Part shown: in pieces, positions 55,174 to 62,889 of the stretch
Numbering within the stretch: position 1 is the first letter of the stretch
Layout of the letters: each line of letters starts with the position of its first letter
Source: Evansella alkalicola
GTDB lineage: Bacteria > Bacillota > Bacilli > Bacillales > Salisediminibacteriaceae
DNA: 64,000 nt
Reading direction: 5' to 3'
Assembly: GCF_019042735.1 (NCBI RefSeq)
Contig: NZ_JAHQCR010000077.1
Span: forward strand, 1 to 64,000
Notes under the pieces: model-generated
Told to the model about the DNA's origin: nothing
The model's database searches: none
What the model saw: the letters and a program-made list of their open reading frames with translations, nothing else
Position numbers and translations under genes: made by a program

Positions 55174-55936
55174 GACCCCCTACAAGGTCATCCTCTCGTA
55201 TTTTCCGGCCATAGATTTTTTCAAAAGTTTGTTCCGTTACTTCGCTTACGGGACCATCAAACACGATTTCTCCAGAACGCATACCGACAATGCGATCAGC
55301 GTATTCCATAGCCATGTCGATAAAATGGAGATTAACGATAGTAGTAATGTTATCTTCTTTATTAATTTTACGTAAATATTTCATTACTTGATGAGAGGTT
55401 GGAGGATCTAAACTAGCAACGGGTTCATCTGCTAGTACAATTTTAGGCTGTTGTGTTAGGACACGAGCTATTGCTACTCTTTGTTGTTGGCCACCACTTA
55501 GTTGATCAGCGCGTTGGTACAGTTTTTCGGCTATATTTACTCTATCTAAACTTTGGTAAGCTAAAGATACTTCTTCTTTTAAAAATAGATTTAATATACT
55601 TTTTACCGTTCCAGTATGTCCAAGGCGTCCAGATATTACGTTTCTCATAACTGTGGATCGCCTAACTAGATTATAGTTCTGAAAGATCATGCCAACTCTT
55701 GTTCTGAGCTTTCGTAGGTTACGATGATTATAGTTTAGAATATTATTACCCTCGATAAGTAATTCCCCATCTGTAGGAGTAACAAGGCGGTTCATACTAC
55801 GGATTAATGTAGACTTACCAGCCCCAGACAAGCCGACGACTACGACAAATTCCCCCTGGTTTACTTTAAGATTTATATTTTTTAATCCTTGTGTCCCATT
55901 AGGATAAACAAGTGATACATCTTTAAATTCGATCAT
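55160..55936 (-). CDS. phnC: Phosphonate ABC transporter ATPase
   Basis: 258 residues with GLSGAGKST, MIFQNYNLV, LSGGQQQRV, IVLADEPVASLD and NLHFID in order. It serves the PhnE pair downstream. A strong hairpin separates it from phnD, which is a usual way to make more binding protein than ATPase. Confidence 0.92.
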   Translation of the reverse strand: MIEFKDVSLVYPNGTQGLKNINLKVNQGEFVVVVGLSGAGKSTLIRSMNRLVTPTDGELLIEGNNILNYNHRNLRKLRTRVGMIFQNYNLVRRSTVMRNVISGRLGHTGTVKSILNLFLKEEVSLAYQSLDRVNIAEKLYQRADQLSGGQQQRVAIARVLTQQPKIVLADEPVASLDPPTSHQVMKYLRKINKEDNITTIVNLHFIDMAMEYADRIVGMRSGEIVFDGPVSEVTEQTFEKIYGRKIREDDLVGGHDNE

Positions 55937-55969
55937 ATGTGTACCTCTCTTTTAATGAATAGGTAGGTA

Positions 55970-56046
55970 AGGCTCACCTTTTTGTAATGGAAGAGCAAAA
56001 AAAAGGTGAGGCCGGGACTGTAAATACAAATCTGTCCCAGCCCCGG
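55970..56046 (-). terminator. Attenuator-like double hairpin between phnD and phnC
   Basis: On the leftward strand GGCTGGGAC pairs with GTCCCGGCC (56042-56011), followed by TCACC and eight T. A second stem, GGTGAGGCC with GGCTCACC, uses the end of the first stem and would break it. The two mutually exclusive folds suggest partial termination after phnD. Confidence 0.55.
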
Positions 56047-56073
56047 AAGTTTCATAGTGTCATTGTTTTCAGT

Positions 56074-57087
56074 TTAGTCTAGTGAGACACTATCAGAGAA
56101 GTATTCATATAGTGTACGTACTACATCATATTCACTGTCATTAGCAGTATCGATTCCAGTCCAGTTATATACTTCATCCATAATAGAAATCATATGTTCA
56201 TCATCATTAAAAGAAAGAAATACTTCTGTAATTTTATTAATGTATTCAGCTGAGAAAGTGTTTGTATTCACACTGATGGTATCGTTAGGAATATCATTTG
56301 TGTACCCTATAACTCTAGTTTCTTCCATCATTTCAGGATAATCATCGACTAATCCAGTACGAGCATCGTCAAATGTTGTTGCAACATCTGCGTCCCCTTC
56401 AAAGACTGTAACAAGTGCGTTATCATGGCTTCCTGCTTGAATTAAGTCACCAAACCATCCCTCCACATCAGTCACACCGAATTCGTCCATAATTTGGGCT
56501 GCTGGAAATAAATATCCGCTTGTTGATGCTAAGTCAGGGAAAGCCCACACTTTACCTTCTAAATCAGCAAGTGATCCAATGTCAGAATCATTTCGGACAG
56601 TGTATTGTGCTTTGTATGTGGAACTCCCGTGACGGATTGACTTAAGAATCGCTTCAATATGATCATAACGCTCCGTAGCTAATACATAACCGAAGGCTGG
56701 AATGAAACCAATATGTACACGGTCATTTCCCATTGCTTCGACTAACGCCGTATAGTTTGTCATTACTTCACCACGGACACTAATTCCAAGCTCTTCTGAA
56801 AGACGTTCAGCAAGTGGAACTACCGTGTCAGCAATTTGATCAGAATCTTGAGATGGAACAAAACCCATCACAATTTCATCTGGTAGTGCATCATCTTCAT
56901 TAGCCGGTTCTTCGTCTTTAACTTCCTCTTCGTCAGTAGGCACTTCTTCATCCGTTGAGTATTCAATAACATCTGATTGATCTCCAGCGGATGCTGTTGA
57001 TTCTGTTACCTCTTCTTCACCACTACCACAAGCCACTAACGATAGTGCAAGTAGTGTTGAAAATAATGTTGTGTAAAGCTTCTTCAT
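56074..57087 (-). CDS. phnD: Phosphonate/phosphate-type ABC substrate-binding lipoprotein
   Basis: About 337 residues from the ATG at 57087 (GTGAGGG before it; the frame opens 15 bases earlier). The signal ends in LSLVAC (Cys20). A long acidic linker (about 24-65, many Glu and Asp) joins the anchor to the binding domain, which has MGFVPSQDSDQI, FIPAFGYVLA and FPDLASTSGYLFPAAQIMDE. The acidic linker is longer than that of the PhnD at 46949. First gene of the second phn operon. Confidence 0.85.
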   Translation of the reverse strand: MKKLYTTLFSTLLALSLVACGSGEEEVTESTASAGDQSDVIEYSTDEEVPTDEEEVKDEEPANEDDALPDEIVMGFVPSQDSDQIADTVVPLAERLSEELGISVRGEVMTNYTALVEAMGNDRVHIGFIPAFGYVLATERYDHIEAILKSIRHGSSTYKAQYTVRNDSDIGSLADLEGKVWAFPDLASTSGYLFPAAQIMDEFGVTDVEGWFGDLIQAGSHDNALVTVFEGDADVATTFDDARTGLVDDYPEMMEETRVIGYTNDIPNDTISVNTNTFSAEYINKITEVFLSFNDDEHMISIMDEVYNWTGIDTANDSEYDVVRTLYEYFSDSVSLD

Positions 57088-57163
57088 GAAACAATCCCTC
57101 ACTTTTTGATAGTCTAGTCTTACGAGGAGAAGTATACATGAGAGTTTTAGAGAGTTTGATAAA

Positions 57164-57191
57164 TTTACTAGATATTTATATATGTTTTACA
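57164..57191 (+). promoter_or_regulatory. Pho box between phnD and the HAD gene
   Basis: TTTACT (57164), TTTATA (57175) and TTTACA (57186), exactly 11 bp apart on the + strand. It lies 77-104 bp from the phnD start but is oriented towards the HAD gene at 57323; activated promoters usually carry the repeats on the coding strand, so which gene it serves is open. Confidence 0.55.
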
Positions 57192-57322
57192 TACTTCATA
57201 AGAAACACAAAATAATTTCACAGAGTAGGGCAGAAACGATTTGTCCAAAACTGATATAATCATGAATTGAAGGCGATTTGTAGAGTTTTTTTTAGTTCTT
57301 AGATCAATTTAGGTGCAAAGGG

Positions 57323-58171
57323 ATGTGTAATAAAGTGATGAAGGAAAAATTATACATTTTTGATTTAGATGGTACGCTTTATGAAGGAACAGACCACTTT
57401 GATTATTACGCTGATAGGCTATCGTTAGACGTACCGAAAGAAAAGCAACATGAGTTTTGGAAGGATTATGAGGAAATGAAGGCAGGGAAGCACCAGGTTT
57501 CAATTGGGAAGGCATATGATGTGAAAAATGATGCTGTTTTAACCATTGATCCAATGTCTTTAACGGTTATTAAAGCAGTTGATTGGGAAGGGAATTCATT
57601 AGATGTTTTAGCCGAAAAATATAGAGGGAAGCAAGTAAAGTTTGATTTTAAAGAGATGATTGCTATTGGAGATGGGTGGTGGCTTCCATTTGTATGTGCC
57701 GTTCATTACGGCGTTGAAGATTGCTATCCGAGGTATGTAGAAACAAAAGCATATATGTCCTCTGATCAATTTGAGTTAGAGAAAATACCTCATTTAAAAT
57801 CTTTTTTAAATCAGTTGAAAGAAGAAGCTACAATCGTTTTAATAACAAATAGTGATGAAGAGGACGTACGTCGCTTATTAACTGAACTTGATTTAGATGG
57901 CGTATTTCATGAAGTTATTACTTCAGCAAAGAAACCAACAAAAACAACTGCTTATTTTGAAGAGTTAAAAAAGAAATTCAATATAGAAGCTGATGAAATA
58001 GTGTCCATTGGCGATAACTTTATAAATGAAATTGCGCCAGCACTATTGTTGGGAATGAATGCAGTTTATATTTCGGAACACATTGATCAAACGGAACACC
58101 ATAACCTTATCCAAGTAAAAAGGATAAGTGAATGGATAGAACTTATGGAGCAAAGTAAAAAGAGAAGGTAA
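57323..58171 (+). CDS. HAD-family phosphatase
   Basis: 282 residues. IFDLDGTLYEGTDHF holds the HAD nucleophile; VLITNSDEEDVRR, SAKKPTKTTAYFEEL and VSIGDNFINEIAPALLLGMNAVYI are motifs II to IV. The central cap (about 50-150) is unusual for a small HAD and might be a specific substrate lid. ATG 57323 has AGGTG before it; GTG 57335 and ATG 57338 are alternatives in frame. The Pho box upstream makes a phosphate-salvage role possible. Confidence 0.8.
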   Translation: MCNKVMKEKLYIFDLDGTLYEGTDHFDYYADRLSLDVPKEKQHEFWKDYEEMKAGKHQVSIGKAYDVKNDAVLTIDPMSLTVIKAVDWEGNSLDVLAEKYRGKQVKFDFKEMIAIGDGWWLPFVCAVHYGVEDCYPRYVETKAYMSSDQFELEKIPHLKSFLNQLKEEATIVLITNSDEEDVRRLLTELDLDGVFHEVITSAKKPTKTTAYFEELKKKFNIEADEIVSIGDNFINEIAPALLLGMNAVYISEHIDQTEHHNLIQVKRISEWIELMEQSKKRR

Positions 58172-58205
58172 TTCAGTAGAATTCTAGAAAGGTGGTTTGT
58201 GGATA

Positions 58206-59078
58206 ATGGAAAGTCGAAATAACGATATAGGTATTAACTTCATGAACCATTCACAATCCAGTAATCATTTGACGTTTATAAATAAAGGATATAAGCCCTC
58301 TAATTCACATAAATGGGGACCTGGTGTACGTGATATTTATGCGTTGCACTATATTACAAGGGGAAAAGGAGTCTTAGAGACAAGGTACGGTACTTATCAA
58401 CTAAAGACTGGGGATAGCTTTATTATATTTCCACATATGGAGATCTACTACTACCCAGATAGTCAGGATCCTTGGGAGTATGTGTGGGTTGAATTTAATG
58501 GGGATGAAGTTATGCAACTGTTATCGTGGACGATGCTGTCTCCTAAGAAACCTGTTGTTCCAGTATGTGAAATCAATCTAAGGCCATTCTATGAAATTGA
58601 GGATAATGTAAACGATAGGCCATATAAGACAATACGTTCTGATGCTAAGTTACGTTTGCTACTTTCTTATTATATGGAGTACTATCCAAACGATATGGTA
58701 ACTGATCAAACGGATTATGTAGGCATGGCGAAGAATTACATTCATAATAATTATTGGAAAAACGCAATGAAGGTATCGGACATTGTGGACATCGTCAAGG
58801 TTGATAGGAGCTATTTGTTTCGTTTGTTTAAAGAGGATACGGGCATGTCTATCTCTGCTTATTTGACGAAGTATAGAATTCAACGGGCGTGCGAACTTTT
58901 GAAAACGTCTGATCTGTCTATTAAAACGGTGGCTTATTCTGTAGGGTATAGAGATCAGTTGTATTTCTCGAAAATATTTAAAAAGGCAACATCATATGCT
59001 CCTTCAGAATATATGATGTTGCCTCAAGACAATCCAGAGGATCACCGAAATAAGACACACATTCCAGAGTCTCTATAA
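58206..59078 (+). CDS. AraC-family transcriptional regulator
   Basis: About 290 residues from ATG 58206 (AAAGGTGG ten bases before). The N-terminus is a cupin sugar-sensing domain (HYITRGKGVLETRYGTYQLKTGDSFIIFP) and the C-terminus carries two helix-turn-helix motifs (VSDIVDIVKVDRSYLFRLFKEDTG, IKTVAYSVGYRDQLYFSKIFKKATSYAPSEY). It converges with an alpha-galactosidase gene and is probably its activator, responding to a galactoside. Confidence 0.88.
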   Translation: MESRNNDIGINFMNHSQSSNHLTFINKGYKPSNSHKWGPGVRDIYALHYITRGKGVLETRYGTYQLKTGDSFIIFPHMEIYYYPDSQDPWEYVWVEFNGDEVMQLLSWTMLSPKKPVVPVCEINLRPFYEIEDNVNDRPYKTIRSDAKLRLLLSYYMEYYPNDMVTDQTDYVGMAKNYIHNNYWKNAMKVSDIVDIVKVDRSYLFRLFKEDTGMSISAYLTKYRIQRACELLKTSDLSIKTVAYSVGYRDQLYFSKIFKKATSYAPSEYMMLPQDNPEDHRNKTHIPESL

Positions 59079-59272
59079 TATTTAATTAACTCTTCAATAG
59101 GTTCACGTCCGCAATCTAATTTTTCCCCTAGGCAATCAATACATAAAAAATCATTGGCTGTTCTAGAGACTAATTTCAAGTAGATGGCAACATCATCTGT
59201 TTGGAGAGGGACTCGGCACTTTCGGCAAGCACGGTTGCTGCTCAACTTATTTGACCAACTTTGCTCGGACAA
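59042..59272 (-). CDS. Small zinc-ribbon-like protein
   Basis: 76 residues with two CxxC pairs (CRKC near residue 17 and CIDC near 44), enough for one zinc site, and no other motif. It starts inside the 3' end of the alpha-galactosidase gene (26-bp overlap) and ends inside the 3' end of the convergent AraC gene. The paired cysteines argue that it is real. Function unknown. Confidence 0.6.
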   Translation of the reverse strand: MSEQSWSNKLSSNRACRKCRVPLQTDDVAIYLKLVSRTANDFLCIDCLGEKLDCGREPIEELIKYYRDSGMCVLFR

Positions 59273-60422
59273 CTAAACAGTCACGTGCTGGAACAGTAGG
59301 TGCAAATCGTTCTGTAAATTTTCCAAGTTCCTTGTGCTCCATGCAGTCATACAGGTCTAAAGAAAAACCAGACGCGTATGGAAGTCCGAGATCCCAAAAT
59401 TGTAATGAAATTTCTCTTTGCGTGTCGCTCAAGTTAAAGAAACCGATGGCAAGGTCACCGTCTGTGAGAACTTTGACAAGCATAAAAACTTCGTCTGTAT
59501 GGAACCACTGTGGCTCTGGCTTAATACGATAAGCACCTCTTCCTTCAACATCCTGATTGATTTTAATGAGTTCAGGGTTTAATAGAATATCCTTCGTGAC
59601 ACTATTAGCATTTCGGATATCACAACCGATCATAAGAGGGGAGCCCATCATACTCCATAAAGCAAAATGCGTTTTGTACTCATTGTCACTGCAACCGCCA
59701 ATTTTACTACCGATATAACCATCGTTACTTCCACCGTACATTCCCACAATAAGCATATCCATATCATTATGGCAGAAGGCACCGGTGTAACGTGCTTTAT
59801 CAAGCTGGGAGAGGGTTAAATTTTTAATTGACTCCCAGTTATCTGTAATGTCGCCAGTCGATCGATACATATGGGCACCAGATTCACGAATCCAGTGGTA
59901 CACATTATCTTCGCCCCAGTTACAAGCGGAAAACAAAATGTCTCTTCCACAATTTTTAAGGGCGAGACTCATTCGTTTATATAACAGTTCCCCTGACATA
60001 CTCCGAGGTTTAAAGCAGTAATCATATTTTAAAAAGTCAACGCCCCATTCGGCTAATAATTGTGCGTCTTGAAATTCGTGTTCAAAGCTCCCTGGAAAGC
60101 CTGCGCAAGTATGGGTACCTACGCATGAATACATACCAAACTTTAGACCTCTTTCGTGAATATAGTCTGCGAGTGCTTTCATACCGCTTGGAAATTTCTT
60201 CGGATCAGGCACTAAATTACCTTCAGCATCCCTTTCTTTTAAACTCCAACAGTCATCAATCACGATGTATTCATATCCAGCATCCTTATATCCCTCTGAA
60301 ACAAATCGGTCTGCTACATCTCGAATCAGTTGTTCATTAATGTCCCAGGTAAAGGTGTTCCATGAATTCCAACCCATAGGAGGTCTTAAACCTAGTAACT
60401 CATGTTTGTCCATAATTAACAT
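59247..60422 (-). CDS. GH27 alpha-galactosidase
   Basis: 391 residues. RPPMGWNSWNTF, YEYIVIDDCW, GLKFGMYSCVGTHTCAGFPGS, FLKYDYC (nucleophile Asp) and YRSTGDITDNW (acid/base Asp) are the hallmarks of family 27. No signal peptide is seen, so it works on galactosides taken up into the cell. ATG 60422 or 60413 may be the start (AAAGGATG before). Likely regulated by the AraC protein next to it. Confidence 0.92.
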   Translation of the reverse strand: MLIMDKHELLGLRPPMGWNSWNTFTWDINEQLIRDVADRFVSEGYKDAGYEYIVIDDCWSLKERDAEGNLVPDPKKFPSGMKALADYIHERGLKFGMYSCVGTHTCAGFPGSFEHEFQDAQLLAEWGVDFLKYDYCFKPRSMSGELLYKRMSLALKNCGRDILFSACNWGEDNVYHWIRESGAHMYRSTGDITDNWESIKNLTLSQLDKARYTGAFCHNDMDMLIVGMYGGSNDGYIGSKIGGCSDNEYKTHFALWSMMGSPLMIGCDIRNANSVTKDILLNPELIKINQDVEGRGAYRIKPEPQWFHTDEVFMLVKVLTDGDLAIGFFNLSDTQREISLQFWDLGLPYASGFSLDLYDCMEHKELGKFTERFAPTVPARDCLVVRAKLVK

Positions 60423-60952
60423 TCATCCTTTCTTGAATCGTCGAATTTAGTTAGTGTCATAAAAAACTGAGCATTGTTATGTGTTATTAAACCATGTATT
60501 GCTTAATTCAGCTATAGCTTGATGTTGCTTGTATATGGATAATTGTTGTTTCTTAACTAGGGGACAGGATCCTGACATGTATTAAAGGAAAACTCTATTC
60601 TGAAGATAGTGAAGCACTATGTTGGACTGTAAAAACATAGATAATGGTGTGGTGACGAAGCTATCCATAATTATTTGTAGCTGTCTGGTAGAGTATAGAC
60701 GGACTTCCAAAAAGCGAGGGAACAATGAAGTGCAGCTCATAGTGCAAAAATAGTGACTAGGTAAAAAATAATAGATTAACCCAATATTCTATAATGCTAT
60801 TTTACTAATTATGGAAGACTAGGATAAGAGATTAGCAGAATTTAGGTAAAAGTACATAGAAAAAAATGGTAATTTTTACATATTCAAAATTCCAAAATAA
60901 GTAAATAAAATAAAGTGGAAATGATTGTAATTTTAGATAGGGGGTGTTTTTT
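60423..60952. other. Intergenic region between alpha-galactosidase and RDD genes
   Basis: 530 bp, with promoters for both flanking genes but no ORF, RNA fold or clear operator that I can name. AGGGGGTG at 60939-60946 serves the RDD gene. Confidence 0.4.
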
Positions 60953-61354
60953 ATGGGGGATGATGTAAGGTATGTTGGATTTTGGAGAAGGTATTTAGCA
61001 TTTTTAATCGATAATATATTCTCTACTACTTTATCTATAGTTGCAGTATTACTTTCTCCAGCTGATGAAACAGTCATCACCTTTGTTCTTTTGATAGTGG
61101 TGCTTATTGTTTTTACTTACCACATTGTAATGCCTAGTGCTTCTTTACAGGCTACTTTTGGGAAATACATTCTAGGAATGAAAATAGTGGGTCTTAATGG
61201 AGAACGAATTACAATTTGGAGATCAATGGGACGACTTTTTTCCCAGTTCATTTCTAGCATTATGTATGTTGGTTATATCATGATTGCTTTTATGGAAAAG
61301 AAAACAGGTCTGCATGATTTAATTGCTAGTACTTACGTTGTTATGAGGGACTGA
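60953..61354 (+). CDS. RDD-family membrane protein
   Basis: About 133 residues from ATG 60953, six bases after the GGGGGTG RBS. VGFWRRYLAFLIDNI carries the Arg and Asp that name the family, followed by three to four membrane segments and ATFGKYILGMKIV. RDD proteins are of mixed or unknown function; some exchange ions. Monocistronic, closed by a terminator at 61359. Confidence 0.85.
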   Translation: MGDDVRYVGFWRRYLAFLIDNIFSTTLSIVAVLLSPADETVITFVLLIVVLIVFTYHIVMPSASLQATFGKYILGMKIVGLNGERITIWRSMGRLFSQFISSIMYVGYIMIAFMEKKTGLHDLIASTYVVMRD

Positions 61355-61358
61355 ACGT

Positions 61359-61408
61359 ATGAAGAAACTTCTCATAGTATAACTAAACTACTGAGAAGTT
61401 TCTTTTTG
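61359..61408 (+). terminator. Rho-independent terminator
   Basis: GAAGAAACTTCTCA... pairs with TGAGAAGTTTCTTTTT. It is another member of the AAGAAGC-type class. Confidence 0.75.
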
Positions 61409-61573
61409 TTTAATAAAGACTCGAGTGTAAAATGTATTAATATTACAAAATTACCTTTATTTTATTTCTAACTAGAATTATAATATCTAATTGTATGATA
61501 AATTGAAATTATCAGAATAATATCTTCGTGAGGGGAAAGGGTGCACCAAATAAATCGTAGAGGAGGAATTTAA

Positions 61574-62047
61574 TTGTCAGAGGAAAAAGAAGTGATCATG
61601 GAGGATATGGATAAGCCTCGAATTCGAGTAAAAGTGGAGAGAAAAGAGGGAGAACCGACGGCTGCTTTTAAAGGAGCATCTTGGGCAGCATTAATAATTG
61701 GAGCTTCTGCATATGCCATTGGATTGTTTAATGCGTCAATGGAGTTGAATGAAAAAGGATATTACTTTGCTGTTTTAGTCTTTGGTCTATATGCTGCAGT
61801 TTCTCTTCAGAAGGCTGTTCGTGACCGTGATGAGGGCATTCCTGTTACAAGTATTTATTATGGTATTAGCTGGTTCGCGCTAATCGTAGCAATATCATTA
61901 ATGGGAATAGGCTTATATAACGCTGGCAGCATTATCTTAAGTGAAAAAGGATTTTTTGGAATGGCGTTTGTCTTAACCTTATTCGCAGCCATTACCGTTC
62001 AAAAGAACGTTCGAGATACACAAAGGGCAAGAGACATTGAAGAGTAA
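61574..62047 (+). CDS. YiaA/YiaB-family membrane protein
   Basis: 157 residues with two repeated pairs of membrane segments. Each unit reads roughly WAALIIGASAYAIGLFNA...KGYYFAVLVFGLYAAVSLQKAVRD (about 33-85 and 100-152). This is the YiaA/B two-helix domain, duplicated. N-terminal 30 residues are highly charged. TTG start after GGAGGAATTTAA. Function unknown. Confidence 0.8.
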   Translation: MSEEKEVIMEDMDKPRIRVKVERKEGEPTAAFKGASWAALIIGASAYAIGLFNASMELNEKGYYFAVLVFGLYAAVSLQKAVRDRDEGIPVTSIYYGISWFALIVAISLMGIGLYNAGSIILSEKGFFGMAFVLTLFAAITVQKNVRDTQRARDIEE

Positions 62048-62081
62048 AATCTTCTAAATTTACTTATTAATACTTCAAGCG

Positions 62082-62116
62082 AAACGGACTTCCTGCATTA
62101 TAGGAAGTCCGTTTTT
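62082..62116 (+). terminator. Rho-independent terminator
   Basis: AAACGGACTTCCT pairs with AGGAAGTCCGTTT around a seven-base loop and is followed by TTT. It ends the YiaA/B transcript. The following 260 bp up to the esxA start are AT-rich with no other feature seen. Confidence 0.85.
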
Positions 62117-62382
62117 AATTTGAAAGTGTGTAGGTTACCTTTTCATGGGTTTCAAATCAATCATATTAGTACTAACTACATAGGTGTAAAGGCGCGAATA
62201 GAGGATAATAACCATTAAAAAAGATAGAGAAGTTAGTCAAAAATCCTCATTTTCAGAAAATTATAAAAACCAGATTGACAATATATGTATATAAGCTTAC
62301 CATAATTTAGTAGTTATATGGGTTTTTATCCCACCCCCTCATTAAAAGAGGGAAAACTATTAACTAGAGGAGATGAGTAAAG

Positions 62383-62679
62383 ATGGCAGGACAAATTCGT
62401 ATGACCCCAGATCAGTTGCAAGCAAAAGCAAAACGATATGGTCAAGGTTCACAGCAGGTTGATCAAGTTTTAAGAGAACTGTCAAACCTACAAGAGGAAT
62501 TAAGAGGGGAATGGGAAGGGCGTGCTTTCCAACGTTTTGATGACCAATTTAGGGAGTTAAGTCCAAAAATCCAGGACTTTTCACGATTGCTGCAAGAGAT
62601 TGAAATGCAGTTAGTTAAAACTGCAGAAGCAGTGGCACAACAAGATGAAGCTCTATCACAAAATTTTGGTCTTCGATAA
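62383..62679 (+). CDS. esxA: WXG100-family secreted protein EsxA
   Basis: 98 residues, helical hairpin with WEG (Trp-x-Gly) at the turn near residue 45, the normal length and motif of WXG100 substrates of type VII secretion. AGAGGAGATG precedes the ATG. The next gene encodes EsaA/YueB, the membrane partner. As in B. subtilis (yukE-yueB), this is the start of a type VII (Ess/Yuk) secretion locus. Confidence 0.93.
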   Translation: MAGQIRMTPDQLQAKAKRYGQGSQQVDQVLRELSNLQEELRGEWEGRAFQRFDDQFRELSPKIQDFSRLLQEIEMQLVKTAEAVAQQDEALSQNFGLR

Positions 62680-62724
62680 TAGTTTCTGAAGGTCGAAATT
62701 CCATTTGTGATGGTCATACTTACA

Positions 62725-62758
62725 GAGCTACACGACCAAAGTTGTGTAGCTCAATTTT
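62725..62758 (+). terminator. Terminator or processing hairpin between esxA and esaA
   Basis: GAGCTACAC pairs with GTGTAGCTC around a ten-base loop, followed by AATTTTCC. It would raise esxA expression over the membrane genes. Confidence 0.7.
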
Positions 62759-62889
62759 CCTTTCTCATCTAAAACAGTATTCTTCTCTGCAATTATGAAT
62801 AATTTATTCCTTAGTTACTACCAACTACTTATGAAAAAGCAAAGCAATATATAAATATATTTTGTAATTTACCAGGAGTGAAAACCAAA

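Noticed and set aside
16971..61408. AAGAAGC-type terminators as an insertion-linked repeat family
   Set aside because: They also occur behind unrelated single-copy genes (27279, 61359), so this is mainly a common terminator style of the genome, not a mobile repeat.
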